The notes under the pieces are model-generated. The model was given only the letters and a program-made list of their open reading frames with translations, was not told the origin of the DNA and did not search any database. DNA of 64,000 nt from Bacillus sp. V2I10 (lineage in GTDB: Bacteria > Bacillota > Bacilli > Bacillales > Bacillaceae), in NCBI RefSeq assembly GCF_030817055.1, contig NZ_JAUSYV010000001.1, forward strand, positions 5,046,001 to 5,110,000. Reading direction: 5' to 3'. This document shows positions 8,456-16,173 of this stretch, one piece after another. The translations under genes and the position numbers were made by a program. Numbering within the stretch: the first letter of the stretch is position 1; every line of letters begins with the position of its first letter.

Positions 8456-8506
8456 TAAATACGCTTCAGTTATTGAAGCTATTTAAACCCATTGGAGGTC
8501 ATACGC

Positions 8507-8671
8507 ATGCGGAATAAAGCAAAAGACTTTCCGATTCAATCCAGCAACAAATTTGAGGGAGAACCAAGAGCAAAAGATGACTTCGCCTCAAAAAGAGCGA
8601 ATGGTACAACCAACACTAACCCGCAGGAAAGAATGAGAGCATCAGGCGAACGCAATGATATTGGTTCTTGA
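8507..8671 (+). CDS. sspK: Small acid-soluble spore protein K
   Basis: This 54-residue minor SASP of the SspK type is packed in the forespore. The product starts MRNKAKDFPIQSSNKFEG and contains GEPRAKDDFASKRANG and PQERMRASGERND, which match the family almost word for word. TTGGAGGTC lies nine bases before the ATG. It sits between yfhJ and yfhH as in B. subtilis and is preceded by a sigma-G-like promoter. Confidence 0.92.
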   Translation: MRNKAKDFPIQSSNKFEGEPRAKDDFASKRANGTTNTNPQERMRASGERNDIGS

Positions 8672-8701
8672 TTTTTCACAAATTTTGCGGAGGTGCTTAT
8701 A

Positions 8702-8860
8702 ATGGGTTCAAACCATAAGAAGTTCTATAACAACAGATATGCAAATCCGTTTCAGCAGCCCTGGGCTAATCCTAAGCATGCACATTCTCAGGTAAATGGA
8801 CAGACACAGCTGACCCAGGACTTAATTATTTTAGAAGCAGAAACAAAAAAAAGATCATAG
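8702..8860 (+). CDS. Small YpzG-like protein
   Basis: This basic protein of 52 residues has a Tyr/Asn/Gln-rich N-terminus (KKFYNNRYANPFQQPWANP) and then the segment HSQVNGQTQLTQDLIILE. NPK-x-SQVNG-x-T wording of this kind is found in YpzG-type proteins of Bacillus, and the assignment rests on that resemblance only. GCGGAGGTG precedes the ATG by seven bases. It follows sspK by 30 bp on the same strand and may be co-transcribed in the forespore. Confidence 0.75.
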   Translation: MGSNHKKFYNNRYANPFQQPWANPKHAHSQVNGQTQLTQDLIILEAETKKRS

Positions 8861-8899
8861 ATTTTTAAGGAATAACGAATCATGCTGAATGAAAGTCAT

Positions 8900-9238
8900 T
8901 CAGTGTGGTTCGTTTTCATCCTTTTTCTCACCGAGCATTGAAATTGGAATACCCTCTTCATCACTTGGGCTTTCCAGACGATAGCCCCAGGCAAAGACAC
9001 CATTCATATAGGAGATTTTGAAAAATGTTCCGGGTGCTCCTTCAATTTCATAAACCTCTCCAGGCAAGAAGCTGTCCGGATTCAGTAAATAGGCTTGCGC
9101 CATTGTCATTTTACGATCTAAAACAGCAAACTCATTTATCATTCCCAATTGTTCCGCTTTACGCGCTTTTTCACGCAGCTGGGCAATTTCTGTTTTTAGC
9201 TCATATTCAGTCAGAGTACTGTATCGTTTTGTCTGCAA
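8900..9238 (-). CDS. yfhH: YfhH family protein (DUF1811)
   Basis: This 112-residue cytosolic protein of unknown function matches the YfhH family. It has an N-terminal helical pair (EIAQLREKARKAEQLGMINE) and a C-terminal beta part with VFAWGYRLESP. I use the TTG at 9238 because AGGA sits eight bases upstream. The ATG at 9247 overlaps that ribosome site, and the family begins with KRYS-like residues. It is divergent from the short-chain dehydrogenase at 9308, as expected near recX. Confidence 0.85.
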   Translation of the reverse strand: MQTKRYSTLTEYELKTEIAQLREKARKAEQLGMINEFAVLDRKMTMAQAYLLNPDSFLPGEVYEIEGAPGTFFKISYMNGVFAWGYRLESPSDEEGIPISMLGEKKDENEPH

Positions 9239-9307
9239 AATGATCATCCTTTCTCATTTCGTTAAAATAAGTATAGAATATAAGTAATAATTAGAAGGAG
9301 TGAGCCA

Positions 9308-9979
9308 ATGTCAGCTATAGCTATTACAGGAGCCGGTTCAGGGCTTGGGCGAGCACTCGCTCTGCAATACAGCAAAGATTTTAATGAAATCATTTTAATC
9401 GGGAGAAATCATGAACGGCTTCAGCAAACGAAAGACATTCTGCAGCAAAGCCAGGAGCTTGAAGTCTTTACATATACCGTGAATATCCAAAATCATGATG
9501 AAGTGAAGTCCTTATGCACATCGTTGTTCACCAAGCACGATGCAGCTGTACTTATTAATAATGCGGGAGTAGGCCACTTTGGGCCAGTCACTTTATTATC
9601 AGCTGAAGATATCAGTGAAATGCTGGATACAAATGTAAAAGGCACTATTTTTTTAACCCAGGCTTTTATAAAAGAATTCATGAAAAAAGGTACAGGTAAA
9701 ATTCTAAATATTATCTCTACTGCCGGACTGCGGGGCAAGGTAAACGAAAGTGTGTGCGTTGCATCGAAATTCGCCGTCAGGGGTTTTACAGAAAGTCTTG
9801 TAAAAGAGCTGGACGGAACGGACATTACGATTGCCGGAGCTTATATGGGCGGCATGGATACACCCTTTTGGGACAATAATGAACACATTAAAGATAAAAC
9901 CCGTCTTAAATCACCGGCAGTTATTGCAGAAAAGATTTATCGCCTTGATGACGGCAGAACCGAAATCATAGTAGAGTAG
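9308..9979 (+). CDS. Short-chain dehydrogenase/reductase with substituted catalytic tyrosine
   Basis: This 223-residue SDR has a clear Rossmann motif (TGAGSGLGRAL), NNAGVGHFG and the catalytic Ser region NIISTAG. The usual Tyr-x3-Lys proton-transfer motif should fall in the segment NESVCVASKFAVRGF, but the tyrosine position holds Cys (CVASK). In related Bacillus proteins this position is Tyr. The codon is TGC, two substitutions from either Tyr codon unless Tyr was TAC, in which case it is one. The enzyme may be inactive, altered, or affected by a sequencing error. AGAAGGAGTGA precedes the ATG. It is convergent with recX, with only 4 bp between stops. Confidence 0.88.
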   Translation: MSAIAITGAGSGLGRALALQYSKDFNEIILIGRNHERLQQTKDILQQSQELEVFTYTVNIQNHDEVKSLCTSLFTKHDAAVLINNAGVGHFGPVTLLSAEDISEMLDTNVKGTIFLTQAFIKEFMKKGTGKILNIISTAGLRGKVNESVCVASKFAVRGFTESLVKELDGTDITIAGAYMGGMDTPFWDNNEHIKDKTRLKSPAVIAEKIYRLDDGRTEIIVE

Positions 9980-9983
9980 GATA

Positions 9984-10793
9984 TCAATCCTGCTCTTCTT
10001 CGTTTAAATAACGGTCGATGATTTCAATTGAGAAACCCTTTCTGTATAGGGCCTGCTTCATTTTCATTTTATATTGAGACTGTGCTCCTTTGGCATATTT
10101 CCTTTTCAGTTTTTCTGCCTGAAGAACAAGGGAATTCCACTCTTCATCATCATTATTTTCATACATTAATTCTTCTTTTACAATAGAGATGACATCATAA
10201 CTGAAGCCTTTTCTCATAAGTGTCTGTTCCACTTTTTGCTTAATCTGTACAGTGGAGATCTTCGTTTCTTTCCGAACAACCTTTTCGGCGTGGACCATCG
10301 CTTGTTCCACTTGATCTTCTTTTGAATACTGCAAAAGAGCTTTTTCGGCAATGTCCTTGCTGATGCCTTTTAATGAAAGCTCCTGCTTCATCACACCAGG
10401 ACCTTTTCCCCCGGTTTTCCAGTGCGTGCGGATATATGCATCTGCAAACTCTTCATCGTTTACATATTTATAGTGGCGCAGCTGGTGCATCACTTCAGAA
10501 ACAACGGCATCTTCATACTCTTTTTTCAGCAGCATGTCCGCTACTTCTTTTTCAGAGCGCATTCGGAATCCTAAATATTCAATGGCTTTATTGAACGCTT
10601 TTTTCACTGAATCTCCATATTGAATTTCCAGGATTTCCATCTCGTCCAGTTCAAGACCTTTTCTAAGACCGAATTTCAAAAGGACATTCTGATCAACACT
10701 GAATGCGAATTTTTCGCCGCTGCCCTCATTCAAAAAGACATTGAAACGCTCTTCACTGCTTTTTTGAGTCGTAATTTTCGTTATTATTGGCAT
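9984..10793 (-). CDS. recX: Recombination regulator RecX
   Basis: RecX binds RecA filaments and modulates recombination and the SOS response. The 269-residue protein has the three-helix repeats of the family (AFNKAIEYLGFRMRSEKEV, YVNDEEFADAYIRTHW, LSLKGISKDIAEKALLQY and two further copies), plus the N-terminal extension found in Bacillus RecX. I use the ATG at 10793, preceded by GGAGGAGAGGTG. The ATG at 10820 lies upstream of that site and adds a non-family tail. It adjoins yfhF as in B. subtilis, where recX is yfhG. Confidence 0.92.
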   Translation of the reverse strand: MPIITKITTQKSSEERFNVFLNEGSGEKFAFSVDQNVLLKFGLRKGLELDEMEILEIQYGDSVKKAFNKAIEYLGFRMRSEKEVADMLLKKEYEDAVVSEVMHQLRHYKYVNDEEFADAYIRTHWKTGGKGPGVMKQELSLKGISKDIAEKALLQYSKEDQVEQAMVHAEKVVRKETKISTVQIKQKVEQTLMRKGFSYDVISIVKEELMYENNDDEEWNSLVLQAEKLKRKYAKGAQSQYKMKMKQALYRKGFSIEIIDRYLNEEEQD

Positions 10794-10954
10794 ATTGACA
10801 CCTCTCCTCCATCTTATCATATTTCGCTTTCAGACGGCTTAATGTAAACGCTTTGGCGACATTTGAAGAATCTTATCTTTCTCAGCATATTAAGAAGGAT
10901 TATCGGGGTTTGATTGATGAAATATAAGGATAGAGAATAACAAGGAGTGATACA

Positions 10955-11857
10955 ATGAAAATTGCGATTGCTGGCGGAACCGGTTTTATAGGAAAGAAGC
11001 TCACGGACTATCTTTTAGAAAACGGAAACAAAGTGCTGATTTTAAGCAGAACGAAAAAAGAAAGTACGAAATCCGGGCTTCAATACATTGAATGGATGAC
11101 AGAAGGAGCCGCTCCTGAACGCGAACTTGATGGAATAAGTGCTTTCATTAACCTTGCAGGTAAATCCATAAATGACAGGTGGACGGAAGAAGCAAAAAAA
11201 CAAATTGTTGAAAGCCGAGTCAAAACAACTAATGAAGTATACAGGATCATCCAGAATCTCGAGACGAAGCCTGAGGTGCTAATAAATGCCAGCGCTGTCG
11301 GAATTTACGGGACATCGGAAGAAGAAACATTTACAGAGGAATCCCGTCCGAAAGCATCAGACTTTCTCTCAGAAACGGTTATTAAATGGGAGCAAGAAGC
11401 AGCCAGAATATCAGAGCTTGATGTGCGGACCGTATTTACACGCTTCGGTATTATATTAGGAGAGAAAGGCGCTCTTCCTTCTATTATACTGCCTTATAAA
11501 TTATTTGCTGGAGGAACGGTTGGCTCCGGCACACAATGGCTGTCTTGGATTCATATAAATGATGTAGTGAAACTTATTCACTTTTTGCTTCTTCAAAAAT
11601 CGATTGAAGGTCCTGTTAATGCAGCATCTCCAAATCCTGTTCAAATGAAGGATTTCGGAAAAACGGTTGCCAAAGTGCTGCACCGTCCTCATTGGATTCC
11701 TGCTCCAAGCCTTGCTTTAAAGCTTGCACTCGGAGAAAAAAGCATTCTTGTTCTCGAAGGCCAGCGGGTGATTCCGAAAGTCGCACTGGAAAATAACTTT
11801 CAATTTTCACATTCAGTGCTTGAAGAAGCGCTATCTGACATATTAAAATCCACATAA
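10955..11857 (+). CDS. yfhF: TIGR01777-type epimerase (SDR39U1 family, YfhF)
   Basis: This 300-residue extended SDR binds a dinucleotide through GGTGFIGKKL at its N-terminus. It shows the family blocks NLAGKSINDRWTEEAKK, SRVKTTNEV, SAVGIYG and the C-terminal DUF1731 region (PHWIPAPSLALKLALGE). The substrate is unknown. AAGGAGTGATACA precedes the ATG. The stop lies 23 bp before the amidohydrolase start on the same strand, suggesting a two-gene operon. Confidence 0.92.
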   Translation: MKIAIAGGTGFIGKKLTDYLLENGNKVLILSRTKKESTKSGLQYIEWMTEGAAPERELDGISAFINLAGKSINDRWTEEAKKQIVESRVKTTNEVYRIIQNLETKPEVLINASAVGIYGTSEEETFTEESRPKASDFLSETVIKWEQEAARISELDVRTVFTRFGIILGEKGALPSIILPYKLFAGGTVGSGTQWLSWIHINDVVKLIHFLLLQKSIEGPVNAASPNPVQMKDFGKTVAKVLHRPHWIPAPSLALKLALGEKSILVLEGQRVIPKVALENNFQFSHSVLEEALSDILKST

Positions 11858-11880
11858 GGACACGAGAATAGGAGTTTATC

Positions 11881-13008
11881 ATGGATAGCTTTTTATTTAG
11901 GAATGCAACAATTTATCCCGTTACATCAAAACCACTTTATCAAACCGATCTCTATGTTTCCCGCGGCAAAATTATGGCAATCGGCAAACAGCTGCCATGC
12001 CCGGAAGGAACTAAAATAATCGACTGCAAGGAGCAATTTTTGTTCCCTGGCTTCATTGATGTTCATACACATCTTGGCCTTTATGATGAAGGTACGGGAT
12101 GGGCAGGAAATGATGCCAATGAAACCATTGAAGTGCTCTCTCCGCACATTCGCGCTCTTGACGGGGTTCATCCTCTTGATCAAGGTTTTAAGGATGCCAT
12201 TCAGTATGGCATTACCACCGTTCATATTATGCCTGGAAGTGCAAATGTGATCGGAGGAACAACATCTGTCATAAAAACACATGGCGTAAATATTAAGGAC
12301 ATGATCGTCGTTGAAACGGCCGCTTTGAAAATCGCACTTGGGGAAAATCCCAAACGTATACACAGTCATGGCAACAAAGATTCCATTACGAGAATGGGTA
12401 TTATGGGGATGCTCAGAGAGGCTTTTTACAAAGCACAGTGCAGCAAAGAGCCAGATGATTTCAGATCGATTTCCATCCGCAAAGTGCTTAATCGCGAAAT
12501 ACCGGTGCGTATTCATGCTCACCGCGCAGATGATATCCTTTCAGCCATACGATTTGCTGAAGAATTCAATCTTGATTTCAGAATTGAACATTGTACTGAA
12601 GGACATCTTATTGCAGATGAGTTTATAGGGAAAAACATAAAGGTTAGTGTAGGTCCTACGCTAACAAGAAAGTCCAAAGTAGAGCTTAAAAATAAAAGCT
12701 GGCTTACTTATCAGGCATTAGCAGACCGCGGCGTTGAGGTTTCCATTACAACAGATCATCCATATACACCTATTCAGTACTTAAATGTTGTGGCATCCAT
12801 CGCCGTAAGAGAAGGTTTTGAGGAAAAATTGGCGCTAGAAGCCATTACTATTACTGCTGCCAAAAACCTGTTAATTGATGACCGGACAGGGAGTCTTGAA
12901 ATAGGAAAAGACGCGGACATAGTGCTATGGAATCACCACCCTTTTCACTACCTTGCAAAGCCCGAGCTGACAATGATTAACGGGAAAATCGCCTTTCAAA
13001 AAACCTGA
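11881..13008 (+). CDS. Amidohydrolase family protein
   Basis: This 375-residue metal-dependent hydrolase of the imidazolonepropionase/dihydroorotase superfamily acts in the cytosol; its substrate is unknown. Metal-binding motifs are visible in order: VHTHLG at ~59-64, IHAHRADD at ~211, EHCTEG at ~237 and the catalytic Asp in TTDHPY. A C-terminal segment closes the barrel (TGSLEIGKDADIVLWNHHP). AATAGGAGTTT precedes the ATG. It shares a strand and short spacing with yfhF. No terminator of its own is visible before the leader RNA at 13140. Confidence 0.9.
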   Translation: MDSFLFRNATIYPVTSKPLYQTDLYVSRGKIMAIGKQLPCPEGTKIIDCKEQFLFPGFIDVHTHLGLYDEGTGWAGNDANETIEVLSPHIRALDGVHPLDQGFKDAIQYGITTVHIMPGSANVIGGTTSVIKTHGVNIKDMIVVETAALKIALGENPKRIHSHGNKDSITRMGIMGMLREAFYKAQCSKEPDDFRSISIRKVLNREIPVRIHAHRADDILSAIRFAEEFNLDFRIEHCTEGHLIADEFIGKNIKVSVGPTLTRKSKVELKNKSWLTYQALADRGVEVSITTDHPYTPIQYLNVVASIAVREGFEEKLALEAITITAAKNLLIDDRTGSLEIGKDADIVLWNHHPFHYLAKPELTMINGKIAFQKT

Positions 13009-13139
13009 ATTTTCCTCTTGAAATATACGCGTTTTCCCGCATAAAAAAATGTGCTCAAATTCATAAAAAAATAACAAAAAAATAGTTTCATTTTGAAAAA
13101 AAATCGAGTATGATACGAGAGGATAGAGTAATAAAATAA

Positions 13140-13316
13140 GTACTAAAAACCGAATGATGCAAATGCGTGGGAAGGCAAATGGTGCGCCACCAGTAAACTG
13201 GTCCTAGTGGGTTCGATTCCCACCCCGAAATTTTTTTATCTAATTTAAAAAATTTCGAGGGTGGGACTTCAACACGACAAGTCTGTAAGTCTGCCCTCTG
13301 GTTGGAGGGATAGCAG
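13140..13316 (+). ncRNA. Structured leader RNA with tRNA-like arms and switchable RBS hairpin upstream of the GNAT gene
   Basis: Visible elements, in order. GGC-AAATGGTGC-GCC (from ~13173) resembles a D arm. ACCAG-TAAA-CTGGT (13190-13203 region) resembles a short anticodon arm. GTGGG-TTCGATT-CCCAC at 13207-13223 is an exact tRNA T arm. CCCG at 13224-13227 can pair with CG(T)GGG near 13165-13171 as a short acceptor-like stem. An 11-bp stem CGAAATTTTTT/AAAAAATTTCG (13226-13236 with 13247-13257) follows. Then CCCTC (13294-13298) can pair either with GAGGG at 13257-13261, as part of a 10-bp stem with GACTT/AAGTC, or with GAGGG at 13305-13309, which is the GNAT Shine-Dalgarno. A possible promoter (GTTTCA-N15-GAGTAT, sigma-B-like) lies at ~13084-13110. 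I do not recognise a known riboswitch class. Folding and function are inferred. Confidence 0.65.
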
Positions 13317-13874
13317 ATGCTAAAAAAACGTGATATTCAAGACAGTCAGCCGCTCTATGATCAAATGGTTCACCCTGATGTCTTCCCTTTTGTGCGCCAC
13401 AAAGCTGCATCAATTAATGAATATCTATTTTTAACAAAACAAACGATTGAAGCAGAAGAACGCGGGGAATTGATTTCACGTACCATTCTCGATGAATGGG
13501 GCTCTCCAATCGGAACGATCAGTTTATTTGATATTCAGGACAATGCCGGGTTTCTTGGAACATGGCTTGGGAAGCCATTTCATGGAAAAGGCTATAACCA
13601 GGCTGCTAAAGATGCTTTTTTCAATGAACTCTTTTTTGAGCTTGACATTGAACGGATTTTTCTCCGCATCAGAAAGAAAAACATCCGCTCAACAAAAGCC
13701 GCTGAAAAGCTGCCTTATGTAGTAAATGCTAATGAAACAAGAAAACCTCTTCTGGACGAAATCAATCAGGGCGAGGATATTTATAACTTATACGAAATTT
13801 CAAAAGACCTATACACCTTCTATACAATGCGTACTGCTGCATCGCCAGAGGAACAGCATCTTAAAGAAGCGTAA
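13317..13874 (+). CDS. GNAT family N-acetyltransferase (RimJ/RimL-like)
   Basis: This 185-residue acetyl-CoA-dependent acetyltransferase has core strand IGTISLFDI, WLGKPFHGKGYNQAAKDA (the acetyl-CoA pyrophosphate loop in the form G-x-G-Y) and IERIFLRIRKKNIRSTKAAEKL. These are typical of RimJ/RimL-type enzymes that modify protein N-termini, although small-molecule acceptors are also possible. The ATG has GGAGGG eight bases upstream. That ribosome site lies inside a predicted hairpin of the preceding leader RNA, so translation is probably regulated. A terminator follows directly, so it is monocistronic. Confidence 0.88.
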   Translation: MLKKRDIQDSQPLYDQMVHPDVFPFVRHKAASINEYLFLTKQTIEAEERGELISRTILDEWGSPIGTISLFDIQDNAGFLGTWLGKPFHGKGYNQAAKDAFFNELFFELDIERIFLRIRKKNIRSTKAAEKLPYVVNANETRKPLLDEINQGEDIYNLYEISKDLYTFYTMRTAASPEEQHLKEA

Positions 13875-13881
13875 TGATACA

Positions 13882-13911
13882 AAACCTGCTCAACTTCGAG
13901 CAGGTTTTCTT
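13882..13911 (+). terminator. Terminator of the GNAT gene
   Basis: AAACCTGCTC-AACTTC-GAGCAGGTTTTCTTG, immediately after the stop codon. Confidence 0.85.
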
Positions 13912-13972
13912 GTATGAGATTCCTGAAAGATGACAAAAATAGTGCTGACACATAAAAGAAAGGGTGAACGAA

Positions 13973-14101
13973 ATGGCTGATAAAAGAAAACGCGAAAAAA
14001 CCCGCAATTCTTTAAGCGGTGCACAGGAAGTAACCTATTCAAGAGAATTTAAAATGGCTGATCGTGCAGGCGGATACATAAAAAGCAAATCGAGTCATTA
14101 A
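13973..14101 (+). CDS. yfhE: YfhE family small protein
   Basis: This is a basic protein of 42 residues (starts MADKRKREKTRNSLSGAQEV, ends GGYIKSKSSH), matching the YfhE family of Bacillus, whose function is unknown. AAAGGGTGAACGAA precedes the ATG. It lies next to yfhD as in B. subtilis. It is too short for most ORF callers but has family-like wording over its full length. Confidence 0.85.
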   Translation: MADKRKREKTRNSLSGAQEVTYSREFKMADRAGGYIKSKSSH

Positions 14102-14182
14102 CTGCCAGCATACCATCCTCCAGTTGAGATAAACTAAGCAATGAACATATTATGTTCAAGCTAACTTCAGGGGGGCTAAAAA

Positions 14183-14365
14183 ATGGGCAGAGCAAATAGC
14201 CAGCATTCTAGAAGCAAAAGCAAAAATAATTTAGCACAAGTTCCAAAAAATCTTAAAAAAGAATCTGATGGAGTTTATGAAGAATATTCAGCTGAACTCG
14301 CAGATCAGGCAGATAAAACGGCTCAAGCAAGAGCTAAAGCTGCAGATGAGCGTCAGGGGAAATAA
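14183..14365 (+). CDS. yfhD: YfhD family small protein
   Basis: This hydrophilic protein of 60 residues is rich in Ser/Lys/Ala (MGRANSQHSRSKSKNNLAQV at the start, ADQADKTAQARAKAADER near the end) and matches the YfhD family of unknown function. CAGGGGGGCTAA gives a strong ribosome site. It directly precedes the DnaA-box cluster. Confidence 0.85.
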   Translation: MGRANSQHSRSKSKNNLAQVPKNLKKESDGVYEEYSAELADQADKTAQARAKAADERQGK

Positions 14366-14435
14366 CGATTTATGTATAATACAAAAAGGGGAGTGCTTAA
14401 TGCGCTCTCTTTTTTATTATTTTTCTTAGATAAGC

Positions 14436-14620
14436 TGTGGATAATGTTATCAACACCTATGTGTGTTTTGTGGATAATTTTCATTAGACACTTATTAATA
14501 CAGTTAGATGAAAAATTGTCAGATTTTTTAATAATATTGTGGACAACCTCTATTTAAATTGTGGATAATGTGTATAAACTTGTGGAACCTTTAAATTTTA
14601 TGGGTTTTCATTGTGGATAA
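14436..14620 (-). promoter_or_regulatory. DnaA-box cluster
   Basis: Four exact matches to the DnaA box TTATCCACA (read on the minus strand) lie at 14436-14444, 14469-14477, 14560-14568 and 14612-14620. A fifth, TTGTCCACA at 14538-14546, has one change, and a near-box TTATCAACA lies on the plus strand at 14447-14455. All exact boxes point the same way, and the segment is AT-rich and non-coding. B. subtilis carries DnaA-box clusters away from oriC that titrate DnaA or control genes; this site has that character. No dnaA, dnaN or other origin gene is nearby, so it is not oriC. Confidence 0.85.
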
Positions 14621-14703
14621 TTATTTTAATGGATATTCGTATATTTTTTAAGATTTTTACAAATTTTAACTATACATCAATGATTGACATCATGATATCT
14701 ATG

Positions 14704-14732
14704 AAAGAGCTGCCTGCGGCAGCTCTTTTTTT
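14704..14732 (+). terminator. Terminator upstream of the nitrate transporter gene
   Basis: AAGAGCTGCC-TGC-GGCAGCTCTT followed by TTTTTATTTA. It lies after the DnaA-box cluster and before the TnrA-like site, so it would insulate narK from upstream transcription. Confidence 0.85.
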
Positions 14733-14758
14733 ATTTATAGCATCTTCAACTAAAAGCA

Positions 14759-14775
14759 TGTCATGTTTCCTCACA
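14759..14775. promoter_or_regulatory. TnrA-type site of the nitrate transporter gene
   Basis: TGTCATGTTTCCTCACA fits the 17-bp TnrA consensus TGTNANATTTTNTNACA with two central differences. It lies 74 bp before the start codon. TnrA is the nitrogen-limitation regulator of B. subtilis nas genes. Confidence 0.7.
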
Positions 14776-14848
14776 TATATAAAGAAATCTCAAATCATTA
14801 ATAGTAGAATAAGTGAATATTTAAAAAATTAAATTAGGAGAGATGATA

Positions 14849-16054
14849 ATGAAATTAAATGACTTGAGAAAAAGCGGTCATGCCCCTTCCCTATTTGCAT
14901 CATTTCTTTATTTTGATGTCAGTTTTATGATTTGGGTTTTATTAGGGGCATTAGGTGTTTACATTACAAAGGATTTTGGACTGTCACCTGCTGAAAAAGG
15001 ATTGATTGTAGCCATTCCAATTTTAGGAGGATCGTTATTCCGGCTCATTTTAGGTATTCTGACAGACCGTATCGGCCCTAGGAAAACAGCAATTGGCGGT
15101 ATGCTCGTTACGATGGTGCCCCTTTTGTGGGGATGGTTATTAGGAGAAAGTTTAGCAGAACTTTATATGATTGGAATTTTGCTTGGAGTAGCTGGTGCAA
15201 GCTTTGCTGCTGCACTTCCCATGGCTAGCCGCTGGTACCCTCCCCACTTGCAGGGCCTTGCCATGGGGATAGCTGGAGCAGGCAATAGCGGTACACTTTT
15301 TGCAACATTATTTGGACCGCGTCTTGCAGAATCAATTGGCTGGCATAATGTAATGGGATTGGCCTTAATCCCTTTATCTATCGTTTTCGTCATTTATCTA
15401 TTAATCGCAAAGGACGCTCCATCACAGCCTGCTGCTAAACCAGTCAAAGAATATTTTAATGTATTTAAAATGAAGGATACTTGGTATTTCTGCCTGCTAT
15501 ATAGTGTAACCTTCGGAGGTTTTATTGGGTTTACCAGCTTTTTGAGCATCTATTTTGTGGATGAATACGGGTTATCAAGGGTTAGAGCGGGTGACTTTGT
15601 AACATTATGTGTTATAGCAGGCAGTTTCTTTCGTCCAGTAGGAGGATTTATCGCAGATAAGATAGGCGGGGTTAAACTTCTATTGTTCCTATTTGTTGGA
15701 GTGGCAATCAGCATGCTTGGAGTTAGTGTTCTTTCATCTTTTACTGCAGTTACGATTCTGCTGTTTTTCGGGATGCTGTTCCTTGGTATGGGTAACGGAG
15801 CTGTTTTCCAGCTAGTTCCACAGCGATTTCCCGAGGAAATTGGTTTTATTACCGGAATTGTAGGGGCAGCAGGCGGTGTAGGAGGTTTTTTTGTACCAAA
15901 CATACTGGGTACATTAAAACAAATTACAGGAACATACGATGCTGGATTTGCAGTCTTTTCTGTTGTTGGAATTGCTGCACTGACAATCTTAATTTCAGCA
16001 CAGTTTTCGTGGAGAAAGACATGGGTTATCGGTAAGAAGTCGGTTAAAATTTAG
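14849..16054 (+). CDS. Nitrate/nitrite transporter, NarK/NasA type (MFS)
   Basis: This 401-residue major facilitator protein of the nitrate/nitrite porter family imports nitrate across the cytoplasmic membrane. Twelve hydrophobic segments are visible. The loop RIGPRKTA and the glycine-rich GAGNSGTLFATLFGPRLAE and GAAGGVGGFFVPNILGTLK segments are the nitrate signature motifs of the family. I use the ATG at 14849, with AGGAG eight bases upstream; one at 14843 overlaps the ribosome site. A TnrA-like site in front and the adjacent reductase genes indicate assimilatory use, equivalent to B. subtilis nasA. Confidence 0.92.
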   Translation: MKLNDLRKSGHAPSLFASFLYFDVSFMIWVLLGALGVYITKDFGLSPAEKGLIVAIPILGGSLFRLILGILTDRIGPRKTAIGGMLVTMVPLLWGWLLGESLAELYMIGILLGVAGASFAAALPMASRWYPPHLQGLAMGIAGAGNSGTLFATLFGPRLAESIGWHNVMGLALIPLSIVFVIYLLIAKDAPSQPAAKPVKEYFNVFKMKDTWYFCLLYSVTFGGFIGFTSFLSIYFVDEYGLSRVRAGDFVTLCVIAGSFFRPVGGFIADKIGGVKLLLFLFVGVAISMLGVSVLSSFTAVTILLFFGMLFLGMGNGAVFQLVPQRFPEEIGFITGIVGAAGGVGGFFVPNILGTLKQITGTYDAGFAVFSVVGIAALTILISAQFSWRKTWVIGKKSVKI

Positions 16055-16141
16055 TCTTTATCATGCATTTCCTTTTATTGCTGAATTTAAAAGAATGACA
16101 AAGCAAGTCTTCATCCATTTGACAAACAAGTTGTGAAAAGC

Positions 16142-16173
16142 AAAAACGCTTAGGTATTTTCCTAAGCGTTTTT
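16142..16173. terminator. Bidirectional terminator, copy 1
   Basis: A perfect 13-bp stem AAAAACGCTTAGG / CCTAAGCGTTTTT, downstream of the nitrate transporter. Confidence 0.85.

Noticed and set aside
8884..8902. Terminator at the 3' end of yfhH (CTGAATG/CATTCAG)
   Set aside because: The stem is short and no T tract follows on the minus strand.
13160..13230. Ordinary tRNA gene
   Set aside because: The T arm is perfect, but the anticodon-like arm has a 4-base loop, the acceptor stem is too short and bulged, and no CCA end follows. It cannot be a normal tRNA.
13257..13270. T-box riboswitch (GAGGGTGGGACTT resembles the T-box AGGGTGGNACCGCG)
   Set aside because: The match breaks after GGGAC, there is no stem I specifier region or antiterminator/terminator pair, and the downstream gene is not an amino-acid or tRNA-synthetase gene.
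14372..14557. 61-residue reading frame after yfhD
   Set aside because: No ribosome site, composition dictated by the AT-rich DnaA-box DNA, and no protein-like pattern.
14436..14620. Chromosomal origin of replication
   Set aside because: DnaA boxes are present, but dnaA, dnaN, rpmH and other origin genes are absent, and flanking genes match the yfh region far from oriC in B. subtilis.
14759..14775. FNR site before the nitrate transporter gene
   Set aside because: The half-sites are 7 bp apart rather than 6, and the first half is TGTCA. The 17-bp TnrA pattern fits better and recurs before the other nas units.
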